64,000 bases of DNA from an uncultured Lachnospiraceae bacterium (lineage in GTDB: Bacteria > Bacillota > Clostridia > Lachnospirales > Lachnospiraceae), in NCBI GenBank assembly GCA_910578475.1, contig CAJTRK010000008.1, positions 1 to 64,000 of the forward strand, given 5' to 3'. The notes below the pieces were generated by a model, which was given only the letters and a program-made list of their open reading frames with translations, was not told the DNA's origin and did not search any database. This document shows positions 1 to 8,161 of the stretch, in pieces. How positions within the stretch are numbered: the first letter of the stretch is position 1; every line of letters begins with the position of its first letter. The translations under genes were made by a program, and so were the position numbers.

Positions 1-231
1 CTGGCAGTGGAAGCGGTGGATGCAGAAGTTTTTGGCATTCAGAAAGAGCCCCCTGCCGGGATAGAAGTCAGACAGACGGTGTGCACGGATCTCTTTTGAA
101 ATGGTACTGGGATCCTTGCAGAGATAACGGGCAATGTCTTTAAAAGAGGAACCGACATTCAGCTGACGTTCAATATAAAGTCTGTCTGCAGCAGTAAGAT
201 GCTTATGGTTACCTGGAATATATTTACTCAT
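1..231 (-). CDS. IS30-family transposase, N-terminal part (cut by window edge)
   Basis: The first 77 codons of a reverse-strand gene read MSKYIPGNHKHLTAADR and then a helix-turn-helix of the HTH_38 type (residues about 12-50, including FKDIARYLCKDPSTISKEIR). This is the DNA-binding head of IS30-family transposases. The start at 231 is supported by a GGAGAC ribosome site just upstream. The DDE catalytic domain lies off the window to the left, so it cannot be seen whether the element is intact. It would cut and paste its own insertion sequence. It is unrelated to the neighbouring toxin-antitoxin genes. The family call is firm; the status of the full gene is unknown. Confidence 0.85.
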   Translation of the reverse strand, partial: MSKYIPGNHKHLTAADRLYIERQLNVGSSFKDIARYLCKDPSTISKEIRAHRLSDFYPGRGLFLNAKNFCIHRFHCQ

Positions 232-310
232 GATGTCTCCTTCCACTGCTGTCAGGGACATAGACATCATAAAGCATGTGCAGGATTAAATTCAACTTGT
301 GCATAGGTAA
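1..310 (-). mobile_element. Right-hand edge of an IS30-like insertion sequence
   Basis: The transposase start lies at 231, and the short upstream stretch to about 280-310 should contain the terminal inverted repeat. The other end is outside the window, so the repeat cannot be matched and the boundary is only approximate. No target duplication can be tested. Confidence 0.45.
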
Positions 311-381
311 CTTCTATTGAAGAAACAAAGGGTAGAATTTACTTTTGCAATTTAGAATTGGAACCGATTGATGAATGCCTG

Positions 382-410
382 TTGACAAAATTCCGCCAAT
401 CTTGTACACT
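382..410 (+). promoter_or_regulatory. Sigma-A promoter for the toxin-antitoxin operon
   Basis: TTGACA (382-387), a 17-base spacer and TACACT (405-410) lie about 57 bases before the toxin start. The -35 box matches consensus fully and the -10 box is good. Confidence 0.7.
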
Positions 411-466
411 GATATCCGGACACCAAATCTACCCGCATCCGGCAGTCGTGCAAAGGGGAAACTTTA

Positions 467-904
467 TTGAACGTCACGAAAGCGCACATCGAGCAATATC
501 TGTACGAAATCCACGAGGCCGTCAGAAACGGCAATTACCAGATAGCATCCCGATACAAAAATATGGATATGTATATAGAATATGTCTTCACGGAAAAAGA
601 CGCAGAAAAGCTGCTTCTTTCCCTTCGGACGGAAGACTTTTCGAAGGTGGTGAAAAACGCGCATCCCGGTTACCAGGAAGAAGCTCTGTACATTTTTGGC
701 AAAGAGGTAACACTTTTACCGCGGTTTGGCGGCGGGGAGGAAAATGTGCCTTTTTATCTGAAACTAAATAAACTGGCAGGGTCATATGTTATCGTCATTT
801 CTCTGCACAGACAGAAAATACCGTTATCCTATCCGTTCCGGGACGATAGTGTGGAAAGAAGTTCTAAAGCTCACGCCAGAGGTCGTTTCGCTAAGAACTT
901 CTAA
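467..904 (+). CDS. MqsR-like toxin of a type II toxin-antitoxin pair
   Basis: This is a 145-residue protein of the MqsR-like toxin type found in Firmicutes: an N-terminal helix (HIEQYLYEIHEAVRNG), a conserved centre (EDFSKVVKNAHPGYQEEALYIFGKEV) and a C-terminal strand pair (FYLKLNKL, YVIVISLH). Relatives are mRNA interferases; that activity is family knowledge and is not shown here. The start is TTG, chosen because AGGGGA lies eight bases upstream and the family homology begins there. It is the first gene of the operon, ahead of the antitoxin. The last 20 or so residues (after PFRDDS) are encoded by a repeat element and look foreign to the fold. Type II TA genes are often self-repressed by the antitoxin. 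Confidence 0.72.
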   Translation: MNVTKAHIEQYLYEIHEAVRNGNYQIASRYKNMDMYIEYVFTEKDAEKLLLSLRTEDFSKVVKNAHPGYQEEALYIFGKEVTLLPRFGGGEENVPFYLKLNKLAGSYVIVISLHRQKIPLSYPFRDDSVERSSKAHARGRFAKNF

Positions 905-1010
905 GTTCCACACCGAAGAACGCCCAAAATGCGGCGTTCTCCGCACGGATTTGTGTCGCTGCGAAGCAGCGGCATGGAGGTTGCGTGTAGAGGGAATTGA
1001 TTCGAGATTC
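857..1010 (+). repeat. Structured repeat element D between toxin and antitoxin
   Basis: The stretch carries three inverted repeats: AGAAGTTCT (857-865) with AGAACTTCT (894-902), AGAACGC with GCGTTCT near 915-940, and CGCTGC/GCAGCG with a GAA loop near 957-971. Its first 25 bases recur exactly at 31784-31808. The motif ATTTGTGTC is shared with the repeat at 48447-48600, and TAAGAACTTCT with the one at 14204-14299. The toxin stop codon lies inside it. Confidence 0.6.
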
Positions 1011-1025
1011 ATTAAGGGGGGCAGC

Positions 1026-1964
1026 GTGAAAAAGAGGACACAGTTCTGTATTAATTGCGGAAAAGAGACGCCGTATCATGTGCAGGAGATTTTTGCCGTA
1101 AGAAAAATCAGGGGAAAAGAATACCGGTTTGCGATGGCGGCGGCCTTTTGCGGCGGGTGCGGGGAGGCTGTCAGTCCGCCCGGGCTTTTCGACGACAATG
1201 CGGCACGGATTTTCAGACAATACAGGGAAAAAGAAGGAATAGTGAGCGCGGAACTTATCGGGGAACTGGAGGAACGCTGCCGGGCCGGGAAGATGCCGCT
1301 GCCGCCCGGCATCGATGAAACGGCGCTTGCGGGGTATCTTGCGGGACAGATACCTTCTGCGGAAGATTCGGAGCGATTGCGGAAAGCCCTGCAATCTTCG
1401 GACTTCATAATGCAGAACCCGGAAGCCGGGGAGCATCTTGGCGCATTATCCGAAAAGATGCGTTCGGTCATTTTTTATCTTCTGAGAGAAGCGGAACAAG
1501 TTACGCCGCTTTCTTTGCAGAAAATGCTGTATTTCATACAGGGGCTTCACATGGCGTTTTACGGAAGCGCTTTATTTCCGGAAGATTGCCAGGCGTGGGC
1601 GCACGGGCCGGTGTATAAAGAGGTTTATGAGGTTTTCCGCGGTTTTCGCTATGACCCGATAGAAGACCGGTGTTTTTTCAATTCTTTTATGCGGGAAAAC
1701 GAATTTGACGGGCTTTCCGGGAGCGAGAAAAAAGTGGTTGGTCTGGTGGCGGAAGCTCTGGGGAAATACAGCGGAAAGGCGCTGGAGAAAGTCACGCACG
1801 AAGAAACGCCCTGGAAGGAGGCGAGAGCCGGCTGTTCTCCGGAGCAGCGTTCAGCCGCGGTTATTTCAAAAGAGGCTGTCCGGGCGTACTTTCTGACGGC
1901 GGCATCTCAATATGATTTCACATCCGCTGCCGGCATCCGGGAATATATTGACAGCCGGCTGTAA
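1026..1964 (+). CDS. Antitoxin with zinc ribbon and Panacea (SocA/GepA, DUF4065) domain
   Basis: This 312-residue protein begins with a four-cysteine zinc ribbon of the MqsA/YgiT type (Cys8, Cys11, Cys42, Cys45; CINCGKE and CGGCGE). About residues 145-290 form a Panacea/SocA-like domain (LSLQKMLYFIQGLHMAFYG, AWAHGPVYKEVY, ETPWKEA). Panacea proteins are known antitoxins that neutralise many unrelated toxins. The zinc ribbon may bind the toxin or DNA; this is inferred from MqsA. The start is GTG at 1026, with AAGGGGG five bases upstream; the frame is open further upstream but runs through the repeat. It follows the toxin by 121 bases and most likely shares its promoter. Confidence 0.8.
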   Translation: MKKRTQFCINCGKETPYHVQEIFAVRKIRGKEYRFAMAAAFCGGCGEAVSPPGLFDDNAARIFRQYREKEGIVSAELIGELEERCRAGKMPLPPGIDETALAGYLAGQIPSAEDSERLRKALQSSDFIMQNPEAGEHLGALSEKMRSVIFYLLREAEQVTPLSLQKMLYFIQGLHMAFYGSALFPEDCQAWAHGPVYKEVYEVFRGFRYDPIEDRCFFNSFMRENEFDGLSGSEKKVVGLVAEALGKYSGKALEKVTHEETPWKEARAGCSPEQRSAAVISKEAVRAYFLTAASQYDFTSAAGIREYIDSRL

Positions 1965-2047
1965 CCCGCTTTTTGCCTCGTGAGAAAGTTCAAAAGTGAA
2001 AAACTTCACCGGTAAAGAATGATACACTCATTAATAAAATAGGGCAA

Positions 2048-2079
2048 TAAATTGGCTATTATGGTAAATTGGCTATTAT
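2048..2079 (+). repeat. Two 15-bp direct repeats upstream of the chemoreceptor promoter
   Basis: TAAATTGGCTATTAT occurs at 2048-2062 and again at 2065-2079, a period of 17 bases. It lies just upstream of the likely -35 box, so it may be a regulator site. No binding protein can be named. Confidence 0.6.
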
Positions 2080-2089
2080 TTAAAAAAAG

Positions 2090-2118
2090 TAGAAAATTTT
2101 TCTCTAATTTGATATAAT
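2090..2118 (+). promoter_or_regulatory. Probable sigma-A promoter of the chemoreceptor gene
   Basis: TATAAT at 2113-2118, with a weak -35 (TAGAAA, about 2090-2095) 17 bases upstream. The site follows the paired direct repeats. No sigma-28 spacing was found here. Confidence 0.5.
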
Positions 2119-2225
2119 AACAGCAAATGTGTGTCAGTGTGCTGCCCGGCACATATATATCATTGACAGCTTAGTAAGACACAGGGAATTGTTCACGATG
2201 AGGGGTAGTGCAGAAATGAGGGTAT

Positions 2226-4259
2226 ATGCAGAAAGAAAAAAGAGAAGAAAAAGGGCTGCTGAGAAAACAGGGAACCGGTAAAAATGAGGGCGGATTTATC
2301 AGCATAGAAAAGAAAATTTCATATCGGTTCGGACGGACGATTTTGATTTGCTGTATCGTTCTCGGCGTGGTTGCATCCATTCTGAGTTATATTTCTTCCG
2401 TCAGCGCAATTTCGGAGACAATCAATAATACTTCCGATGTGGCGGCGGATTATGTAGCGGCGGCGTTGGAAAAATATATAGCGGTCGCATATGAAACAGG
2501 CAGTATCGCGCGGCTTGCCGACCCGGAAAGAGCGGTGGAAGAAAAAGCGGCAATTCTCAATCAGAGAATCAATGACCATGATTTCGACGGCGGATTTCTT
2601 CTCGACAGCAACGGAATCGACGTCATTACAGGGACGAACCTTTCCGACCGGGATTATTTCAAAGAAGCGATGAAAGGAAATACATATGTTTCCACGCCGG
2701 CGTACAGCGAGGTTACGAAATCCGTATCTTATGCGATTTCCGCGCCCTTATGGCAGGACGGGATTCCGGGCACGACGCCGGTGGGAGCAGTCGTTTATGT
2801 GCCGAACGGCGAGTTTCTGAACGATATCATGCGTTCCATTAAAGTTGGCGAAGGCGGAACCGCTTTTATGCTCGACGCCAACGGTATTACCATTGCGGAC
2901 ATTGATTCAACGCTCGTCGGCGTGGAAGACAGTATTGCGCTCGGCGATACGAATCCGAAGCTGAAAGATTACAGTGCGATTTGTAAGAGAATGGTTGCCG
3001 GAGAAAACGGGACGGGAACTTATTCTTACGGCGGTAAAACAAAGGTGGTCGCTTATTCGCCGCTCGCGGATATGAATGGGTGGAGCATCGGCGTTGCGGC
3101 CGTCCGGAGTGAATTTCTCGGAATGTTCTTTCTGTCTTTGGTCGTTACGGTTCTGTTTGTCATCGCATTTACGCTGATTGGCATCAGAAACGGAATTAAA
3201 CTCGGCAGAAATGTCGTTAAGCCGATTAAAGCGGTGGTGGAACGTCTGGAACTTCTGGCAGCAGGCGACCTTCATTCGGATACGCCTGTACCGGAAACAA
3301 ATGACGAGACGGCAACGCTGATGGACTGCCTTGCGGAAACCATTCAGGATTTGAAGATTGTTATTTCGGAAATAGACAATCATCTGGCGGAGTTGTCGGA
3401 CGGAAACTTCCTGATTCGCGTAGATGATGACTTCAAAGGCGATTTCGCACAGATTAGCGCATCTTTCCGCGGTATCATAGAGGCTTTGAGCTCTGCGATG
3501 AGAGATATCGACGGCAATGCGGAGAGCGTGCAGAAGGGCGCGACGGATTTGGCGGGAGCCTCCCAGACGCTGGCGGAAGGTGCGACAGACCAGGCGAGCG
3601 CCATCGAAGAACTGACGGCGACCATTACGGATATTTCCGAAAAAATTTATGTGAATGCCCAGAACGCTGAAAAAGCAAGGACCATTGTTTCGGATATGAA
3701 CGGACAGATTATCGAAAGCAATGAACATATGAAGAAAAATACGGAAGCGATGAATAAAATCCGGGAAGCTTCCGATAAAATTGCCGAAATCATCGGCAGC
3801 ATAGAAGAAATTGCGGACCAGACGACGCTGCTTGCGTTGAATGCGTCTATTGAGGCTGCGAGAGCGGGCGAGAACGGCAGAGGATTTGCGGTCGTTGCAA
3901 CGCAGGTCGGCGTGCTGGCGGACCAGAGCTCGGAAGCGGCAAGAAATACGAAAGACCTGATTCAAAATGCGATTATGGCGGTCGAAGAAGGTATGCAGCT
4001 GGCGAATTCGACGGCGGAATCGCTGCTTGCCGTTGTGGATAACGCGCGGATTGTCAATGATTCCATGACGGAAATTGCGGAGGCGTCCGATAATCAGGCG
4101 CTTGCGGCGGCTCAGATTACGGAAGGCATCAATCAGATTGCGGGCGTTGTAGAATCCAACTCCGCCACATCTCAGGAAAGCGCGGCTGCCTCCGAAGAGC
4201 TTTCCAGTCAGGCTGATATGCTGAAAGAACTGGTAGGAAGATTTCAGTACGAAACGTAA
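2226..4259 (+). CDS. Methyl-accepting chemotaxis protein with extracellular dCache sensor
   Basis: This is a 677-residue membrane chemoreceptor. A membrane helix (about 37-57) is followed by an outside sensor of the dCache type (about 60-295, with DRDYFKEAMKG), a second helix (about 297-318), a HAMP region (about 320-375) and the cytoplasmic signalling hairpin. The hairpin tip carries ADQTTLLALNASIEAARAGE, the site that contacts CheA and CheW. It would sense a small ligand and steer flagellar rotation. The ligand cannot be told from sequence. The tip reads FAVVATQVGVLADQS, which differs from the commoner FAVVADEVRKLAE. It stands alone, 21 bases before the WYL regulator, so the two may be co-transcribed. 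Confidence 0.95.
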   Translation: MQKEKREEKGLLRKQGTGKNEGGFISIEKKISYRFGRTILICCIVLGVVASILSYISSVSAISETINNTSDVAADYVAAALEKYIAVAYETGSIARLADPERAVEEKAAILNQRINDHDFDGGFLLDSNGIDVITGTNLSDRDYFKEAMKGNTYVSTPAYSEVTKSVSYAISAPLWQDGIPGTTPVGAVVYVPNGEFLNDIMRSIKVGEGGTAFMLDANGITIADIDSTLVGVEDSIALGDTNPKLKDYSAICKRMVAGENGTGTYSYGGKTKVVAYSPLADMNGWSIGVAAVRSEFLGMFFLSLVVTVLFVIAFTLIGIRNGIKLGRNVVKPIKAVVERLELLAAGDLHSDTPVPETNDETATLMDCLAETIQDLKIVISEIDNHLAELSDGNFLIRVDDDFKGDFAQISASFRGIIEALSSAMRDIDGNAESVQKGATDLAGASQTLAEGATDQASAIEELTATITDISEKIYVNAQNAEKARTIVSDMNGQIIESNEHMKKNTEAMNKIREASDKIAEIIGSIEEIADQTTLLALNASIEAARAGENGRGFAVVATQVGVLADQSSEAARNTKDLIQNAIMAVEEGMQLANSTAESLLAVVDNARIVNDSMTEIAEASDNQALAAAQITEGINQIAGVVESNSATSQESAAASEELSSQADMLKELVGRFQYET

Positions 4260-4280
4260 GCCGGATAGGAGAAAACCGTT

Positions 4281-5195
4281 TTGCAGGAGAGCAGGCTGTT
4301 CAAAATTTTATACTATCTTCTCGAGAAAGGCCGCGCCACCGCGCCTGAACTGGCGGAAAAATTCGAAGTGTCTTCCAGGACGATTTATCGGGATATTGAC
4401 GCGCTCAGCGGCGCGGGAATACCGCTTTATACGGAAGCCGGAAGGAATGGCGGCATTTATCTGATGGAGCATTTTGTGCTGGACAGGATAGTCCTGACGG
4501 ACAGGGAAAAGTCGGAAATTCTGACGGCTTTGCAAAGCTCCGGCGCGGCCGGGAACGAAGCCGGGAAAATGGCGTTTGAAAAACTATCGGCGCTTTTCCG
4601 GATGCGGACGGAAAACTGGTACGAAATGGACTTTTCCAGATGGGGCAGCCAGACCGGCGACAGCGACAAGTTTGAACTGTTGAAAAAGGCAATACTGTCC
4701 CATCGGCGCGTGGAAATTCTGTATGTCGGAGCCAACAGGGAAAGAATGAAAAGAACGGTTGAACCGTTGAAATTATTATATAAATCCAGCTCCTGGTATC
4801 TGAAAGCCTGGTGCACAAAGAAAGAGGATTTTCGACTGTTTAAACTGAACCGCATTCTGGAATGGAAATTATTGGATGAAATGTTCACATTCCGGGCATT
4901 TCCGGAACCGGAGGATACGACGCATACGGATTTCACAGCGCCCCCGGAGCCATCGAAGATTATACTCTCTTTTGCAAAAGAAGCGGCCTACCGGGTCTAT
5001 GACGAATTTGACTTTGGCCAGATTGAAGAACTGGAAGACGGCCGCTTGCTTGTCGCGGCGCCGATGCCCGTAGACGAATGGCTTATCGCCTTTCTCCTTT
5101 CCTTCGGAGTCTGGGTTGAAGTGATTGAGCCGGTAAATTTGAAACAGGTTTTGGCAGAAAGGGCAATGGCAGTTTATCTAAAAAATAAAACCTGA
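4281..5195 (+). CDS. HTH and WYL-domain transcriptional regulator (YafY type)
   Basis: A 304-residue cytoplasmic regulator with an N-terminal winged helix (residues 1-55; TAPELAEKFEVSSRTIYRDIDAL) and a C-terminal WYL region (about 135-300). WYL domains are thought to bind a small ligand or nucleic acid and change DNA binding. The start is TTG at 4281, with GGAG nine bases upstream. It lies 66 bases ahead of the ClbS/DfsB-like gene on the same strand, an arrangement that often marks local control, but the ligand and targets are unknown. Confidence 0.88.
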   Translation: MQESRLFKILYYLLEKGRATAPELAEKFEVSSRTIYRDIDALSGAGIPLYTEAGRNGGIYLMEHFVLDRIVLTDREKSEILTALQSSGAAGNEAGKMAFEKLSALFRMRTENWYEMDFSRWGSQTGDSDKFELLKKAILSHRRVEILYVGANRERMKRTVEPLKLLYKSSSWYLKAWCTKKEDFRLFKLNRILEWKLLDEMFTFRAFPEPEDTTHTDFTAPPEPSKIILSFAKEAAYRVYDEFDFGQIEELEDGRLLVAAPMPVDEWLIAFLLSFGVWVEVIEPVNLKQVLAERAMAVYLKNKT

Positions 5196-5261
5196 CACAG
5201 GATGTCTGTATTTTTGTGTTATAACAGATGAAAAGAACAGACATGCAAAGGAGGAATTTTT

Positions 5262-5852
5262 ATGCCAAGACCACAAACCAAACCAGACCTGCTTGCCGCG
5301 GCGGCGCAGGGTTACGATGAACTGAGCGCTTTCATGGAATCCATGACGGATAAAGAGCTTGAAACGCCCTTTGATTTTACCAGGATGAAAGCGAAAAGCG
5401 AAGCCCACTGGGCCAGAGACAAAAATCTGCGGGATATCCTGATTCATCTCTATGAATGGCACCGGCTTCTTCTCGACTGGGTGCGGGACTGCCGACAGGA
5501 CGGGGAACAGCCGTCGGATGGAGAACTGCCGTCGGACGGAAAAAAGCTTTCCGGATACAGGCCGTTTCTTCCGGCCCCTTATAACTGGAAGACATACGGA
5601 GCGATGAATGTGGAATTTTGGAAAAAACACCAGAATACGTCGTTAGAAGACGCAAGGAAAATGCTGGAAGTCTCTCACAGGGAAGTGATGGCGCTGGCGG
5701 AAACTTTTTCCAATGAAGAGCTGTTTGGCAGAGGCGCGTTTCCCTGGGCAGGAAACAATGCGCTAGGCTCTTACTTTGTTTCGAATACTTCGAGCCACTA
5801 TGCCTGGGCGATGAAAAAACTCAAAGCGCACAGAAAAAACTGTAAGCAATGA
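5262..5852 (+). CDS. ClbS/DfsB-family four-helix protein (DUF1706)
   Basis: A 196-residue soluble protein matching the ClbS/DfsB family (start MPRPQTKPDLLAAAAQGYDEL, then a helical bundle with RDILIHLYEWHRLLLDW). ClbS protects colibactin producers by opening the cyclopropane warhead, and DfsB is related to bacillithiol/DinB-like bundles. Most family members in gut Firmicutes have no known substrate, so no function is assigned. A short internal repeat (GEQPSDGELPSDGKK, about 84-98) sits in a loop. AGGAGG precedes the start. The gene follows the WYL regulator and may be controlled by it. Confidence 0.78.
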   Translation: MPRPQTKPDLLAAAAQGYDELSAFMESMTDKELETPFDFTRMKAKSEAHWARDKNLRDILIHLYEWHRLLLDWVRDCRQDGEQPSDGELPSDGKKLSGYRPFLPAPYNWKTYGAMNVEFWKKHQNTSLEDARKMLEVSHREVMALAETFSNEELFGRGAFPWAGNNALGSYFVSNTSSHYAWAMKKLKAHRKNCKQ

Positions 5853-5964
5853 CCGGAAGACAACTCAGGAATGGGTAAAAGAAGCATATATGCAGTATAA
5901 ATGAATCGGGCAAATGATTATCAAGCCATTATCAGGCAATGTGTGAATAAAATAACAGGGAGGC

Positions 5965-5994
5965 TTGACAAATTCAGAGTTTTTTTGATATTAT
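5965..5994 (+). promoter_or_regulatory. Sigma-A promoter of the oligopeptide transporter operon
   Basis: TTGACA (5965-5970), an 18-base spacer and TATTAT (5989-5994). The leader to the first start codon is about 160 bases and holds two hairpins. No operator is evident in the leader. Confidence 0.7.
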
Positions 5995-6016
5995 AAAAAA
6001 GTCGTGTAAGGGACAA

Positions 6017-6055
6017 TGGCGTTACCTTGTGTAATGCCAACGTTCTTTTCTTTTT
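6017..6055 (+). terminator. Possible attenuator hairpin in the opp leader
   Basis: A nine-base-pair stem (6017-6025 with 6031-6039, one G-T pair) and a five-base loop are followed by a T-rich tract (6044-6055). It lies soon after the promoter and before any gene, as transcription attenuators do. No matching antiterminator was clear. Confidence 0.4.
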
Positions 6056-6113
6056 CATACTTCTTTATTTTATATATTTATTTCCGAAATATTTATTATA
6101 GCGAAGATGGATT

Positions 6114-6140
6114 ATAGAAAGCCCGGCATGAGCTTTCTAT
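6114..6140 (+). promoter_or_regulatory. Hairpin just upstream of the oppB ribosome site
   Basis: ATAGAAAGC (6114-6122) pairs with GCTTTCTAT (6132-6140), loop of nine bases, followed by TTTATT and then the AAGGAG site about 12 bases on. It could act on translation or RNA stability. Confidence 0.4.
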
Positions 6141-6164
6141 TTTATTCAAAAAGGAGACTTTAGT

Positions 6165-7082
6165 ATGGTAAAGTATATTGCGAAACGAATATTACTTGCG
6201 ATTGTGACAATCTGGGCGGTCGGAACGCTTACCTTTTTCCTGATGAATATGGTTCCGGGCGGGCCGTTTCTTTCGGAAAAGGCAATCAGTCCGCAGGCGC
6301 AGGCGGCGCTGGAAGCAAAATACGGTCTGGATAAGCCGTTGATAGAGCGATATGTGACGTATTTATCGGATGCGCTGCATGGAGATTTCGGCGACAGCCT
6401 GAAACAGAGAGGCCGTACCGTTATGTCGATTATCATAATGAAATTTCCTGTTTCCGCAAGGGTTGGCGGTATTTCCGTGCTCGTGGCGTTATGTGTCGGC
6501 ATTCCGCTCGGATGTATGGCGGCTTTAAAGCGAGGGAAGTTTCTGGACAGCCTGCTCAGTGTCATTTCCACATGCGGTATTGCGGTTCCGAGTTTCGTTA
6601 TCTGCACATTACTTATGTATATTTTCGGCGTTAATCTGAAGCTTCTTCCGACGATGGGGCTTTCGAGCTGGAAGCATTATATTATGCCTGTCATTGCGCT
6701 TTCTTTTTACCCTTCCGCATATATTATGAGACTGATGCGTTCGTCCATGCTGGATGTGCTGGAACAGGATTACATGCGCACGGCTAAGGCCAAAGGTGTG
6801 GCGGGTTTCTGGATTTTATTCAAACATGCTCTGAGAAACGCGATTCTTCCGGTCGTTACATATGTCGGTCCGATGCTGGCCTATACGGTAACGGGAAGTT
6901 TCGTTGTAGAGAAGATTTTCGTTATTCCGGGACTTGGCGGAGAGTTTATCGGCGCCATCGGCGGAAGAGATTATACATTAATTATGGGAACGACGATTTT
7001 CCTTGCTACGCTGATTATTATCATGAATGTGGTAGTGGATATCGTTTATAAGATAGTAGACCCCCGTATTAAATTGAAATAA
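6165..7082 (+). CDS. oppB: Peptide ABC transporter permease, OppB/DppB family
   Basis: A 305-residue integral membrane protein with six predicted helices, starting MVKYIAKRILLAIVTIWAVG as this family does. The EAA-type loop (EQDYMRTAKAKGV, about 205-217) contacts the ATPases. It forms the import channel with the next gene product. AAGGAG lies well placed before the start. It is the first gene of a five-gene operon (permeases, ATPases, binding protein), so the system imports short peptides, the exact specificity being open. Confidence 0.93.
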   Translation: MVKYIAKRILLAIVTIWAVGTLTFFLMNMVPGGPFLSEKAISPQAQAALEAKYGLDKPLIERYVTYLSDALHGDFGDSLKQRGRTVMSIIIMKFPVSARVGGISVLVALCVGIPLGCMAALKRGKFLDSLLSVISTCGIAVPSFVICTLLMYIFGVNLKLLPTMGLSSWKHYIMPVIALSFYPSAYIMRLMRSSMLDVLEQDYMRTAKAKGVAGFWILFKHALRNAILPVVTYVGPMLAYTVTGSFVVEKIFVIPGLGGEFIGAIGGRDYTLIMGTTIFLATLIIIMNVVVDIVYKIVDPRIKLK

Positions 7083-7098
7083 GGAGCAGAAGCAGACT

Positions 7099-8145
7099 AT
7101 GAAGCAGAATCCATTGAGTTTTCAGTTAAAACTAAATCCGGAAGATTTTCTTCCGGCTACCGAAGAGGAAAAGCAGAGTCAGATAATCATGCGCGAAAGC
7201 GTCAGTTTCTGGAAAGACGGCGTGCGCCGTTTCGTGAAGAATAAAGTGGCGATGGTGAGTCTCGTTGTTATTATTCTTGTTATGATTTTCTCCTTTATCG
7301 TTCCGATTTTCTATCCTTACAGTTATAAGGAGCAGATGAAAGGCGCAAACCATCTTGCGCCGATGGAGTATTCCGAAGAGGAACAGGCGAGAATCGACGC
7401 GGGCGAAAAAGTATTCCCCCATATATTCGGGACGGATAATCTCGGGCGTGACTACGCGATTCGTGTCATGATGGGAAGCCGTATATCCCTGTTAGTCGGT
7501 CTGATTGCGACGGCCATCATTCTGGTCATCGGTTCTCTGTATGGTTCCATTGCGGCTTTTTTCGGCGGATGGGTCGATTTGATTATGATGCGTATCGTCG
7601 ATATCATCTATACGATACCGGATATTCTGCTGATTGTACTTTTATCGTTTGCGTTACAGGCGCCCCTTTCCACGCTGGAGACTGTTCCCGGATTCGGATG
7701 GGTCCGCACGGTAGGCAGTAACCTGATTAGCATTTTCATCGTGTTTGCGCTTCTTTACTGGGTCGGCATGGCGCGTATGGTCAGAAGTCAGATTCTGACA
7801 CTGAAAGAGAGCGAATATGTTACGGCGGCGAGAGCGCTCGGCGTCGGCAACGGTAAAATTATCAGAAAGCATCTTCTGACAAACTGTATCGGTACGCTGA
7901 TTGTTACGACGACGCTGCAGATTCCTTCTTCCATTTTTACGGAAAGTTTCTTAAGCTTTCTGGGCATGGGCGTGGCGGTTCCGCTGCCTTCCCTCGGAAG
8001 TCTCGCGAGCGCGGCCTTAAACGGTATCAATACTTATCCTTATCTGTTGTTTATTCCGGCTGCCTTAATCAGTTTGATTATTTTGAGCTTTAACCTGCTC
8101 GGCGACGGACTCAGAGATGCGTTTGACCCGAAATTAAAACACTAG
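7099..8145 (+). CDS. oppC: Peptide ABC transporter permease, OppC/DppC family
   Basis: A 348-residue permease. It has a cytoplasmic N-terminal tail, a first membrane helix (about 52-72) and, after an outside loop (FGTDNLGRDYAIRVMMG), five more helices. The family's EAA loop is seen as ESEYVTAARALGVGNGKII. It pairs with OppB to form the channel. It begins 16 bases after oppB and is translated with it. Nothing is odd in length or motif. Confidence 0.93.
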   Translation: MKQNPLSFQLKLNPEDFLPATEEEKQSQIIMRESVSFWKDGVRRFVKNKVAMVSLVVIILVMIFSFIVPIFYPYSYKEQMKGANHLAPMEYSEEEQARIDAGEKVFPHIFGTDNLGRDYAIRVMMGSRISLLVGLIATAIILVIGSLYGSIAAFFGGWVDLIMMRIVDIIYTIPDILLIVLLSFALQAPLSTLETVPGFGWVRTVGSNLISIFIVFALLYWVGMARMVRSQILTLKESEYVTAARALGVGNGKIIRKHLLTNCIGTLIVTTTLQIPSSIFTESFLSFLGMGVAVPLPSLGSLASAALNGINTYPYLLFIPAALISLIILSFNLLGDGLRDAFDPKLKH

Positions 8146-8161
8146 GAAAGGCGGTAAAAAC

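Noticed and set aside
358..771. A 137-codon frame overlapping the toxin gene
   Set aside because: It has no family match, no ribosome site and reads through the toxin gene in another frame.
786..1025. Upstream extension of the Panacea antitoxin
   Set aside because: It runs through repeat element D; the zinc ribbon and a good ribosome site start at 1026.
2907..3965. A 352-codon reverse frame under the chemoreceptor
   Set aside because: A codon shadow of the forward gene with no recognisable domain.
5191..5225. A promoter between the WYL gene and the ClbS/DfsB-like gene
   Set aside because: CTGACA and TATAAC can be seen but are 22 bases apart, too far for sigma-A.
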